This document shows, one piece after another, positions 8,143 through 14,844 of a stretch of DNA of 64,000 bases. The notes beneath the pieces were generated by a model, which searched no databases, was not told where the DNA came from, and worked only from the letters and a program-made list of their open reading frames with translations. Position 1 is the stretch's first letter, and every line of letters starts with the position of its first letter. This DNA comes from CAZEBW01 sp964510205. Its GTDB lineage: Bacteria; Chloroflexota; Anaerolineae; VGOG01. Location: NCBI GenBank assembly GCA_964510205.1, contig CAZEBW010000001.1, positions 1 through 64,000 of the forward strand, read 5' to 3'. A program made the translations under genes and the position numbers.

Positions 8143-9411
8143 CTAGCTGATGACCTCTACTCCCCCCATATAAGGCCGCAGTACCTCTGGGATGACGATG
8201 CTGCCATCAGCCTGCTGATAGTTCTCCATGACGGCGATCAGAGTGCGGGGCAGGGCCAGGCCGCTTCCGTTGAGGGTGTGGACGAACTCGGGCTTGGCGC
8301 CGGGCTCCGGCCGGTAGCGAATGTTGGCCCGGCGAGCCTGGAACGCCTCGCAGTTGGAGCAGGAGCTGGCCTCCAGCCACTCCCCGCAGCCCGGGGACCA
8401 CACCTCCACGTCGTACTTCTTGGCGGCGGCGAAGCCTAGATCGCCGCTGCACATCTGCACCACCCGATGGGGGATGCCCAGCCGGCGGCATACGTCTTCC
8501 GCGTTGTCCACCATCTTCTCCAGCTCCTGGTAGGAGTTCTCCGGGGTGGTGAACTTGTACATCTCCACCTTGTCGAACTGATGGCCTCGCTTGATACCCC
8601 GCGTGTCTTTGCCGGCGGAGAACTTCTCTCGCCGGAAACAGGGCGAATAGGCCACGTAGTGCAGCGGCAACTGGTCCGCCTTCAGGATCTCCTCGCGGTG
8701 CAGGTTGGTCAGCGGGATCTCCGCCGTGCCGATGAACCAGAAGTCGTCTTCGACGTCGTGGTAGATGTTATCTTCGAACTTCGGCAGCTGGGCCGCTCCG
8801 ACCATGCATTCCCGCTTGACCACGAAGGGGGGGTAGATCTCGGTGTAGCCTTGCTCATTGATGTGCAGGTCGAGCATCCAGGTGATCAGCGCGCGCTGCA
8901 GCCTGGCGCCCAGCCCCTTGAGCACGTAGAAGCGACTGCCGGAGAGCTTCACCCCCCGCTCGAAGTCAATGATGTCCAGCACCGGGCCCAAGTCCCAGTG
9001 GGGCAGCGGCTCGAAGTCGAATTGGCGGGGATCCCCCTCGGTGCGCACCACCACGTTCTCGCTGTCATCCTTGCCGATGGGAACCGTTTCGTGGGGCATG
9101 TTGGGCGCCAGCAGCATGGCCTCCTCAAGCCGCTCCTCCACATCGCTCACCTGGTCATCTAGAACCTTGATGCGCTCCCCCACCTGGCGCATCTCTGCGA
9201 TGAGCGACTGGCGATCCTCGCCCTTCTTCATTCGCCCTATCTTGGTGGAAGTGACATTGCGCTGGTGCTTCAGAGCTTCCACCTCCGTCAGCAGACTGCG
9301 CCGCTCCTCGTCCAGGGCCACGATCTCGTCAATCGGCGCGTCGGTGTTGAGTTTGACCAACGCCTCTTTGACTCGGTCTGGATGCTCGCGGATAAAATTG
9401 AGATCAAGCAT
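8143..9411 (-). CDS. serS: Seryl-tRNA synthetase
   Basis: Charges tRNA-Ser (and tRNA-Sec, if present) with serine; cytosolic class II synthetase. The start at 9411 (MLDLNFIREHPDRVKEAL) is fixed by the conserved N-terminus and by GGAGGAGATT just upstream. A longer open frame upstream only reads through the riboswitch. The N-terminal coiled-coil tRNA arm is at residues ~30-100. Motif 2 is FRREKFSAGKDTRGIKRGHQF-like and motif 3 is LALPRTLIAVMENYQ. Length is 422 aa, as expected. Expression is predicted to be controlled by a serine-specific T-box leader directly upstream. It is also the enzyme that would seed selenocysteine synthesis needed for mvhD in this window. Confidence 0.97.
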   Translation of the reverse strand: MLDLNFIREHPDRVKEALVKLNTDAPIDEIVALDEERRSLLTEVEALKHQRNVTSTKIGRMKKGEDRQSLIAEMRQVGERIKVLDDQVSDVEERLEEAMLLAPNMPHETVPIGKDDSENVVVRTEGDPRQFDFEPLPHWDLGPVLDIIDFERGVKLSGSRFYVLKGLGARLQRALITWMLDLHINEQGYTEIYPPFVVKRECMVGAAQLPKFEDNIYHDVEDDFWFIGTAEIPLTNLHREEILKADQLPLHYVAYSPCFRREKFSAGKDTRGIKRGHQFDKVEMYKFTTPENSYQELEKMVDNAEDVCRRLGIPHRVVQMCSGDLGFAAAKKYDVEVWSPGCGEWLEASSCSNCEAFQARRANIRYRPEPGAKPEFVHTLNGSGLALPRTLIAVMENYQQADGSIVIPEVLRPYMGGVEVIS

Positions 9412-9429
9412 GATAAATCTCCTCCTCTG

Positions 9430-9705
9430 TGTGCACTTGTGTGTTGAACAAAAACGCTCTTCAGCCCTGATAAGGACGAAGAGCGCTCGTGGTGCCACCT
9501 TTCTTCGTTGCCGCCTCGCGGACGGCAACCTCGCGGAGTCCTCGGACTCCAGCTCGATAACGGGAGCACCCGGCCTGGCATAATCTGGCGCGTCTGCCAT
9601 TTCCGCTGGCGACTCAGGAGGGGATTTCAGCAGCCTGTGACTGTCGCCTTCCACCCATCGGCGACTCTCTGGAAGTCTAGCGCTGCCTACTCGTCTCCGT
9701 CATTG
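9430..9705 (-). promoter_or_regulatory. T-box riboswitch, serine-specific (serS leader)
   Basis: Read on the minus strand, this leader carries the main T-box landmarks. The AGAG bulge lies in CCAGAGAGTCGCC (about 9672-9660). The specifier region GAAATCCCCTCCTGAG places UCC, a serine codon, at 9624-9622. The T-box proper is AAGGTGGCACCACG (9502-9488). A terminator hairpin follows (CGCTCTTC with GAAGAGCG, 9485-9455) ending in a run of T. The variable base after UGG in the T-box is C, which pairs with the G discriminator of bacterial tRNA-Ser, agreeing with the codon. Uncharged tRNA-Ser should stabilise the antiterminator and switch on serS. Boundaries are approximate. Confidence 0.88.
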
Positions 9706-9755
9706 TCTGTCTATCTCTTTGGCTGTAATGGCTCTGCCCGGTTGTCGTTCTGTCG

Positions 9756-10004
9756 CTAGGCGTAGGCCATTGCCGGCATCTCGACGTAGCGGTCCGGCTT
9801 TTCGTCTTCACGCTGAATGGCAAAGAAACGCCGCTCGATCTCTTTGAGGACGGCTGCATCGTAGTAAACCATTCCGCAGTCAAGACAGACCTCAACTGGG
9901 GTATTCGGTACCAGCAAGTACTCGCCCTTGTGGCTGTAGAGATATTCGATTCGACGTTCTTCGTAGCGGTCACTGCCGCAGAAGTTACACTGAATTCTCC
10001 GCAT
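9756..10004 (-). CDS. YgiT-type zinc-finger protein (putative antitoxin)
   Basis: An 82-aa protein with two CxxC knuckles, CNFCGSD near the N-terminus and EVCLDCGMVYYDA in the middle. This is the arrangement of the YgiT/MqsA-type zinc-finger domain that often acts as the antitoxin half of a toxin-antitoxin pair. No HTH domain is visible after it, so it is a short form. I start it at MRRIQCNFCG (10004); the longer frame to 10037 adds residues read out of the upstream gene. It overlaps the DUF4258 gene by about 20 bp. The toxin-antitoxin role is inferred from the pairing. Confidence 0.75.
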   Translation of the reverse strand: MRRIQCNFCGSDRYEERRIEYLYSHKGEYLLVPNTPVEVCLDCGMVYYDAAVLKEIERRFFAIQREDEKPDRYVEMPAMAYA

Positions 10005-10317
10005 CAGTCTTCTCTCCCCGTGTCCACGGGTCAACAAACTTCGGTGGGCGTGGAACGTAGATGGTGATGAGGGCTACTCTCTCCCCATGCCAACCACAAA
10101 CAGCGTGAATGGGTATATCCTTCGCAAATCCCACAATCAGACAACTTTCACCACGACCGGTGTCAGGGTATTGCTCGAGTATCTCTCCGTTCAGCAGAGC
10201 TTCTTCAACTTGAGCGAATGTTAACTCATCCGCCTTGCGCTCAATATCCGCATGGTGGGTATAGACATACTGGTCTGCTCGAAGTCTGGCTTTGATCTTC
10301 TCAATGTCCATGCTCAA
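9985..10317 (-). CDS. DUF4258 domain protein (putative toxin)
   Basis: A 110-aa protein of the DUF4258 family. It shows HHADIERKADELTF, then GEILEQYPDTGRGESCLIVGF and a final strand pair HAVCGWHGERVALITIYVP. These small RelE/MqsR-like folds are commonly encoded upstream of a YgiT-type zinc-finger protein, exactly as here, and are regarded as candidate mRNA interferases. Toxin-first gene order as in mqsRA. Function is inferred from family and context; no catalytic residues can be assigned with confidence. Confidence 0.72.
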   Translation of the reverse strand: MSMDIEKIKARLRADQYVYTHHADIERKADELTFAQVEEALLNGEILEQYPDTGRGESCLIVGFAKDIPIHAVCGWHGERVALITIYVPRPPKFVDPWTRGEKTDAENSV

Positions 10318-10402
10318 CTGGCCGCTTCGCTCACAGAACCACTGGGAAGCAAGATTCTGAACCTATTATATCCCAAAACGCCGCTTTTGTCCAATGAGCG
10401 CA

Positions 10403-11662
10403 TCACCGCCAGAAGAGGCGCTCGACCACGGCTTGTAATCTATGCCTCAGGGGAGCGGCGAGGAAGGCGACGATGAGGGCAGAGATGAGGGTGATGAGTA
10501 GAGTTCCCCAGGACATGACCGCTCCGAACAGACGCGCCAGCACAACAACTGCTGCGAGGTAAAGGGCGGCCACGGTTATCCCCAGCATGGTGTAGACCAA
10601 TCCCCAACGGACCAGGCGGTCCAGGTTCAGCAGCGAGCGCTGTTTGAGGATGGCGTAGGTGAGGGCCATGGGGAAGGCGATGGCCGAGGTGGCGACGATG
10701 CGCACATCCACCAGGGCTCTCCCTGCCAGGACGTTAGATACCAGCATCACGATGAAGGGCAAAAGGGTGAGGGTAATCCCCACACCCATCTCCCTCAGTT
10801 GTTCCCTGATCTCAGTGGAGGCCGTGGTCAGGTAGGTGTGGATCAAGCTGGCGACCCAGCCCAGAAAACTCAGGGCCGGGCTGAGGAAGAGCAAGTTGAA
10901 TAGCAGGGTGTACTGTCCTTTGAGCTGCAAGGGGAACAGATAGGCGTTCAAGCAGCCTAACACCAGCCCAGGCAGGTAGAACAGTGCCAGAATAAAGATC
11001 CGCCCTCTTCGGCCTAGCGGCTTTTCCTCAGGGAAGGTGAGGGAGAAGTGCAGGAAGAGGCCCACTGCCAGTCCCGTGCTGACGCGCTGCAGCACGCTGG
11101 CCCAACGTATGAAAGAGACGTTGACGTTGGTGTTGGTGAACGAGGCCACGGCCACTGTCAGGCAGAACACGAGGTAAGCCGTCGTCGCCCTGTCCTGGCC
11201 TCGGCCAAGATAGGCGAGGATGCCCGCCATCCAGAAGACCAGTGCCATCAGGTAATAAATGCCGTAGCCCTCCAGGAAGGGAGGCATGGCTTCGACAGTG
11301 AAGAGCAAGGATCTCTCTTGGCCGCCGCGTTCAATTGTGACAGAGGCGACCCGGCGGCTCTTGAGCTCTTTCCAGGTCTGCCTGAACTTATCTCTTTCCT
11401 CCAGGGGCGCATCGTCTAGTCGCAGTAAGATGTCACCCTGTTGCAGGCCCGCTTGCTCCGCCGGCCCACCTTCGCGAACGGCAAATACCACGCCAGTTGT
11501 GTTGTTCCAGTTGAAGCCCAGGGCGGGTAGATTGATCTCATAGAGGTACGAGGCCAGGCCAAGTCCAAACACCAGAAGAGCGAGAATGAGAAACGGCAGC
11601 CCGCTCAGGAGAGTACGGGCATCTTTTGGGATGATAGAGCCTTTGTCAGTCAGCGTCTCCAC
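10403..11662 (-). CDS. PDZ plus multi-TM sensor protein, apparently lacking its kinase
   Basis: Membrane protein of 419 aa. One N-terminal helix (about 20-40) is followed by an extracytoplasmic PDZ domain (about 55-130; EGGPAEQAGLQQGDILLRLDD). About eight more helices follow, with a cytoplasmic break at FPEEKPLGRRGR. This resembles the sensory half of ComP-like histidine kinases. In those proteins the C-terminal sequence ERLFWR would continue through an RYDY-type linker into dimerisation and ATPase domains; here a TGA stop follows at once. No downstream kinase reading frame is present before the DUF4258 gene. It is either a truncated kinase or a stand-alone sensor; I favour truncation. Confidence 0.65.
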   Translation of the reverse strand: METLTDKGSIIPKDARTLLSGLPFLILALLVFGLGLASYLYEINLPALGFNWNNTTGVVFAVREGGPAEQAGLQQGDILLRLDDAPLEERDKFRQTWKELKSRRVASVTIERGGQERSLLFTVEAMPPFLEGYGIYYLMALVFWMAGILAYLGRGQDRATTAYLVFCLTVAVASFTNTNVNVSFIRWASVLQRVSTGLAVGLFLHFSLTFPEEKPLGRRGRIFILALFYLPGLVLGCLNAYLFPLQLKGQYTLLFNLLFLSPALSFLGWVASLIHTYLTTASTEIREQLREMGVGITLTLLPFIVMLVSNVLAGRALVDVRIVATSAIAFPMALTYAILKQRSLLNLDRLVRWGLVYTMLGITVAALYLAAVVVLARLFGAVMSWGTLLITLISALIVAFLAAPLRHRLQAVVERLFWR

Positions 11663-11869
11663 GACAGATCCCTCCTTGTTGCGCTCACTTGTTCTCAGTA
11701 GATGAGAGAGTCTTGCTCACGGGCGGCGTCTCCGCCGCCCGAACGGGGCGAGACGCCCCTTTTCAGCGACTTTTCTCAGGTACTGATTCTACCCTATTTC
11801 CAGCAAAATGTCCATCCCATGCCGGTGAGGTGGATTGGGGGCTGAGGCGTATTTCACTTTGGGGGCGAG

Positions 11870-11975
11870 TGTCATTGCGAGCCGAAGGCGAAGCAATCCC
11901 CACCCCGCGAATTGGAGATTGCGCCGTTTTCACTTCCAAGTTCGGCACAAAAACCGTGCCTCGCAATGACGGAGC
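11870..11975. repeat. CATTGCGAG dispersed element
   Basis: GTCATTGCGAGCCGAAGGCGAAGCAATCC on the left and the inverted CTCGCAATGAC on the right. The inner stretch GATTGCGCCGTTTTCACTTCC onward is nearly identical to the copy at 7919-8047, showing recent dispersal of one unit. Confidence 0.7.
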
Positions 11976-12400
11976 GAGCAGGCCCTCAGTCCCGCCTCAG
12001 AACTGAAATGCACCTGGTGTGCGGCGCAGCAATCGCCACGGGCTGACAAGCGGAACCGAAGAGCAAACCTACCCCGCCCCACAGTGCATCAAAAGGGCCA
12101 CCGCTTCATCAAGGACCAGATAGTCGCGAGAAAGCTTGAATAACGAAATAACGGTCAAAAAAGTTCATAAAAGAGCCATAATCAGTTGAAATTTCAGACT
12201 ATAATGTTATTATCAAGTAAATCATGTGAAATAGCTTGAAAAGTACTCCAAAGCATAGTCTTCAGCCAGAATCTGCGCATTTCTACCGGCTAAAGCCTCC
12301 ACTCCAACGCTCCCCCGGTTCAAGAAAGGCCCGTCTGCATCAACCCTACAAGGGCGGCTCTTCATCACGTGACCAGGCCTGTTTCTAGCGCGTCGCCCAT

Positions 12401-12429
12401 TTGCGCAATCTCACCTCCCATGATATAAT
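12401..12429 (+). promoter_or_regulatory. Promoter of the hdr/met operon
   Basis: TTGCGC (12401-12406), a 17-bp spacer and a perfect TATAAT (12424-12429), followed by GAGGAGG ahead of the hdrC ATG at 12459. The 5' leader would be only about 20-25 nt. Confidence 0.65.
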
Positions 12430-12458
12430 TTGCGAGGTCAACAAGCGAGGAGGCCAAC

Positions 12459-12974
12459 ATGGATACCGTGATTGATGCCAGCCAGATGGACCCAACTTTC
12501 GCCGATCAGATCGCCACTGAGCCCGGTGGCGAGCACATCCGGCGCTGCTTCTCCTGCGGCGCCTGCACCGCCTCCTGCCCCGTGCGCGAAGTCACGGAAC
12601 GCTACAACCCTCGCCGCATCATCCGCATGGCTTTACTGGGACTAAGAGAAGCGGTGCTGTCCAGCGACTTCATCTGGCTGTGCTCGACCTGCTACTCCTG
12701 CTACGAACGCTGCCCGCAGGACGTGCGCATCACCGAGTTGATGCACGCCATCAAGAACATCGCCGTGCGAGAGGGGTACATCCACCCCTCGTTTCGCATG
12801 CAGGTTAACCTACTGCGCGACCACGGACGGCTGTACGACATCACCGAGTTCGAGAACGAGCGGCGAACGGACCACGGGCTACCGGCCATCACTGAGCGAG
12901 CCGAGGACTTTGGCCAAATCTTCGCTGTGACCGAGTTGGACGCGCTAGTCCAGCCAGAAGGGGAGGGGGCGTAG
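12459..12974 (+). CDS. hdrC: Heterodisulfide reductase-like subunit HdrC
   Basis: Iron-sulfur subunit that passes electrons between HdrA and HdrB; cytosolic. Two complete CxxCxxCxxxCP clusters are present, CFSCGACTASCP (C30, C33, C36, C40) and CSTCYSCYERCP (C75, C78, C81, C85), enough for two [4Fe-4S] centres. At 171 aa it matches methanogen and bacterial HdrC. A strong promoter and ribosome site lie directly upstream, and hdrB starts 2 bp after its stop. In bacteria with metF nearby, HdrABC is normally part of a MetFV complex rather than a true CoM-S-S-CoB reductase. Confidence 0.93.
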   Translation: MDTVIDASQMDPTFADQIATEPGGEHIRRCFSCGACTASCPVREVTERYNPRRIIRMALLGLREAVLSSDFIWLCSTCYSCYERCPQDVRITELMHAIKNIAVREGYIHPSFRMQVNLLRDHGRLYDITEFENERRTDHGLPAITERAEDFGQIFAVTELDALVQPEGEGA

Positions 12975-12976
12975 GA

Positions 12977-13852
12977 ATGAAATACGCGCTCTACTTGGGA
13001 TGCACCGCCCCAGTGCGGGCCACGAACTACGAATTGGCCGCCCGCAACACGGCCAGCCGACTGGGGATTGAGCTGGTAGACATCAACGACTTCGGCTGCT
13101 GCGGCTTCCCGCTGAAATCGGTGCATCACGAGACCGCGCTGCTCCTATCGGCCCGCAACCTGGCCCTGGCCGAGGAGCAAGAGGTGGACATCTGCGCTCT
13201 GTGCAGTTCGTGCACCGGCACCCTGGCCGAGGCCAACCACGCTCTGCAAGGCGACGAAGCACTACGCGAGCGCGTCAACGACGAACTGGAAGCGGCTACT
13301 GGCCGAAGGTACCACGGCAGCATCAAGGTGCGACACTTCGCTCGCGTTCTTTATGAAGAGATTGGCCTGGAGCGCATCCGGAAGGCGGTGACCGTTGACC
13401 TCTCCGACCTGCGGCTGGCAGCGCACTACGGCTGTCACTATCTCAAGCCGATGGAGGCGCACGACAGCTTCGACGATCCGGAGAACCCGCACAGCCTGGA
13501 CCGCCTGATCGAAGCCCTTGGCGCCAGCTCGATCTACTACGAGGGCCGCGAGCAGTGCTGTGGCGGCGGCATTCTGGGCGCCGACGAGAAGACGGCCCTG
13601 GCCCTGCCTCACCTCAAACTGGAACGCATCGCGGCCGCCGCCGCTGACGCCCTGGTGGTCATCTGTCCATTTTGCGACATCATGTACGAGTTCCAGCAGC
13701 GCCGCATCGAGAGGCTGCACGAGACCCGATACAATCTGCCGGTGGTGTTCTATCCCCAGCTTCTGGGACTGGCGATGGGGCTGTCGGCTGAAGAGATAGG
13801 GCTGCGATTGAACCGGGTGAAATCCAGGAAGCTGATGGAGATGGCGAGGTAG
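12977..13852 (+). CDS. hdrB: Heterodisulfide reductase-like subunit HdrB
   Basis: CCG-domain protein of 291 aa. It carries two cysteine-rich CCG repeats: CTAP with FGCCGFPLKS (C9, C41-C42) plus CALCSSCTG (C73-C79), then YGCHYLKP, REQCCGGG and VICPFCDIMYE in the second half. In methanogens these ligate two unusual non-cubane [4Fe-4S] clusters that reduce a disulfide. In MetFV-linked bacterial complexes the substrate site may be vestigial or serve another acceptor. Both CCG sites look intact here. It is co-transcribed with hdrC; the reading frame continues into a toxin-antitoxin insert before hdrA. Confidence 0.93.
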   Translation: MKYALYLGCTAPVRATNYELAARNTASRLGIELVDINDFGCCGFPLKSVHHETALLLSARNLALAEEQEVDICALCSSCTGTLAEANHALQGDEALRERVNDELEAATGRRYHGSIKVRHFARVLYEEIGLERIRKAVTVDLSDLRLAAHYGCHYLKPMEAHDSFDDPENPHSLDRLIEALGASSIYYEGREQCCGGGILGADEKTALALPHLKLERIAAAAADALVVICPFCDIMYEFQQRRIERLHETRYNLPVVFYPQLLGLAMGLSAEEIGLRLNRVKSRKLMEMAR

Positions 13853-13884
13853 AGGTTGGAGGTTGGAAGTTGGAGATTGGAGGA
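13853..13884. repeat. GGTTGGAGG simple repeat at hdrB 3' end
   Basis: GAGGTTGGAGGTTGGAAGTTGGAGATTGGAGG, about four imperfect 8-bp units, directly after the hdrB stop. It provides the ribosome-binding GGAGG for the next gene. Confidence 0.55.
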
Positions 13885-13887
13885 GTG

Positions 13888-14175
13888 ATGAGTACAGTTG
13901 CTACGAAGTATCAGGATATCTACCAGCAGATTCTTGAGCTGCCCCAGGAAAGCCTGGTCGAGTTGGTGAAGTTCATCGAGTTCTTGCGCTTCAAGGCGGG
14001 CAAAACCAAACCCAAGTCAGAAGACGCGGACGAAAGACCCTTCCGCCCTGTCAAACTAAAGGGATTGCTGAAAGGCTATGATTTCTCGCCGGAACTTATC
14101 GCTGAAGCACGCCGGGAAATGTGGGGCAATTTCCCCAGAGACATTGAGAGGAGTGGAGCCGATGAGTACAGTTAG
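13888..14175 (+). CDS. VapB-like antitoxin, copy 1
   Basis: A 95-aa protein beginning MSTVATKYQDIYQQILELPQ. It is made of an N-terminal helical segment (LPQESLVELVKFIEFLRFKA) and a C-terminal tail with GLLKGYDFSPELIAEARREM and WGNFPRDIE. It is a close paralogue of the next gene, and both precede a PIN-domain toxin, so an antitoxin role is inferred; the family resembles DUF2281-type antitoxins. The start was chosen at 13888 because it aligns with copy 2 and follows GGAGG. The tandem copy begins 14 bp before its stop. Confidence 0.65.
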   Translation: MSTVATKYQDIYQQILELPQESLVELVKFIEFLRFKAGKTKPKSEDADERPFRPVKLKGLLKGYDFSPELIAEARREMWGNFPRDIERSGADEYS

Positions 14176-14443
14176 TATGACGTATCAGAATATTTACCAG
14201 CAGATTCGAGAGTTGCCTCACGAAAGCCTTGTTGATCTGTCGAAATATATCGAATTCTTACGTTTCAAGGCAGACGGAGCTAAAGAGGGTAAGCAAGAAA
14301 AGAGACCTGTGCATATCAGGGAGCTGGAAGGGCTCCTCGAAGGTTACGACTTTTCACCGGAATTCATTGCCGAGGCACGCCGGGAAATGTGGGGCAACTT
14401 CCCGAGGGATATCGAGATAGACATCGCCACGGAAGAGTCATGA
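14162..14443 (+). CDS. VapB-like antitoxin, copy 2
   Basis: A 93-aa paralogue of the preceding protein (MSTVSMTYQNIYQQIRELPH..., GLLEGYDFSPEFIAEARREM, WGNFPRDIE), produced by tandem duplication. It overlaps copy 1 by 14 bp and the PIN gene by 4 bp (ATGA), so it is the copy directly coupled to the toxin. The middle linker differs most between the copies, consistent with an old duplication. Antitoxin function is inferred from position. Confidence 0.68.
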   Translation: MSTVSMTYQNIYQQIRELPHESLVDLSKYIEFLRFKADGAKEGKQEKRPVHIRELEGLLEGYDFSPEFIAEARREMWGNFPRDIEIDIATEES

Positions 14444-14844
14444 GACGCTACGTTGCCGATACTCACAGCATTCTCTGGTATCTGGCTAAGGACCGCCGTC
14501 TATCCAAGCGTGCACGCGCTGTTTTTCAGACAGCTAAAGAGGACCGTGCCCAGATTCTTGTCCCGAGCATCGTGCTAGTGGAGGCGATCTTCTTGATGCA
14601 GCGGCAGCGGATACCAGAGGCTCAGGTCTCGAAGTTGTTCGAGTTGTCGGAGGATACGGAGGCCAGCATTTGTGTTGTGCCGTTGAATATGGCAGTGGCC
14701 CGGGCGGTAGGTGATTTCGGTCCGGTAGCGATCCCAGACATGCCAGACCGCATCATTGCGGCAACGGCGCGAGCCTTGAACGTACCGCTGATCACAGTGG
14801 ATCCAATCATCGCCGAAAGTGAGTTGGTGGAGGTGATCTGGTGA
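14440..14844 (+). CDS. PIN-domain toxin, VapC family
   Basis: A 134-aa PIN-domain ribonuclease. It opens with RRYVADTHSILWYLAKD (catalytic Asp at residue 7), contains the central acidic residue in LVPSIVLVEAIFL and ends with IPDMPDRIIAATARALNVPLITVDPII. These are the acidic positions expected of an active VapC-like nuclease that cleaves RNA. The start at 14440 overlaps the antitoxin stop. Its own stop overlaps the GTG start of hdrA by 4 bp, so the module is fully embedded in the hdr transcript. Confidence 0.85.
   Translation: MRRYVADTHSILWYLAKDRRLSKRARAVFQTAKEDRAQILVPSIVLVEAIFLMQRQRIPEAQVSKLFELSEDTEASICVVPLNMAVARAVGDFGPVAIPDMPDRIIAATARALNVPLITVDPIIAESELVEVIW

Larger units (their letters stand above)
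11663..12458. other. 796-bp non-coding region upstream of the hdr locus
   Basis: No supportable gene. It contains two GC-rich hairpins (GGGCGGCG/CGCCGCCC at 11721-11740; GGGGCG/CGCCCC then TTTT at 11745-11763), a CATTGCGAG element (11870-11975), an AT-rich stretch (about 12140-12250) and the hdrC promoter near its right end. Its length and AT-rich core suggest a regulatory region or the scar of a lost gene. Confidence 0.6.

Noticed and set aside
9412..9654. 81-residue upstream extension of SerS
   Set aside because: It reads through the T-box leader and terminator; the family N-terminus begins at 9411.
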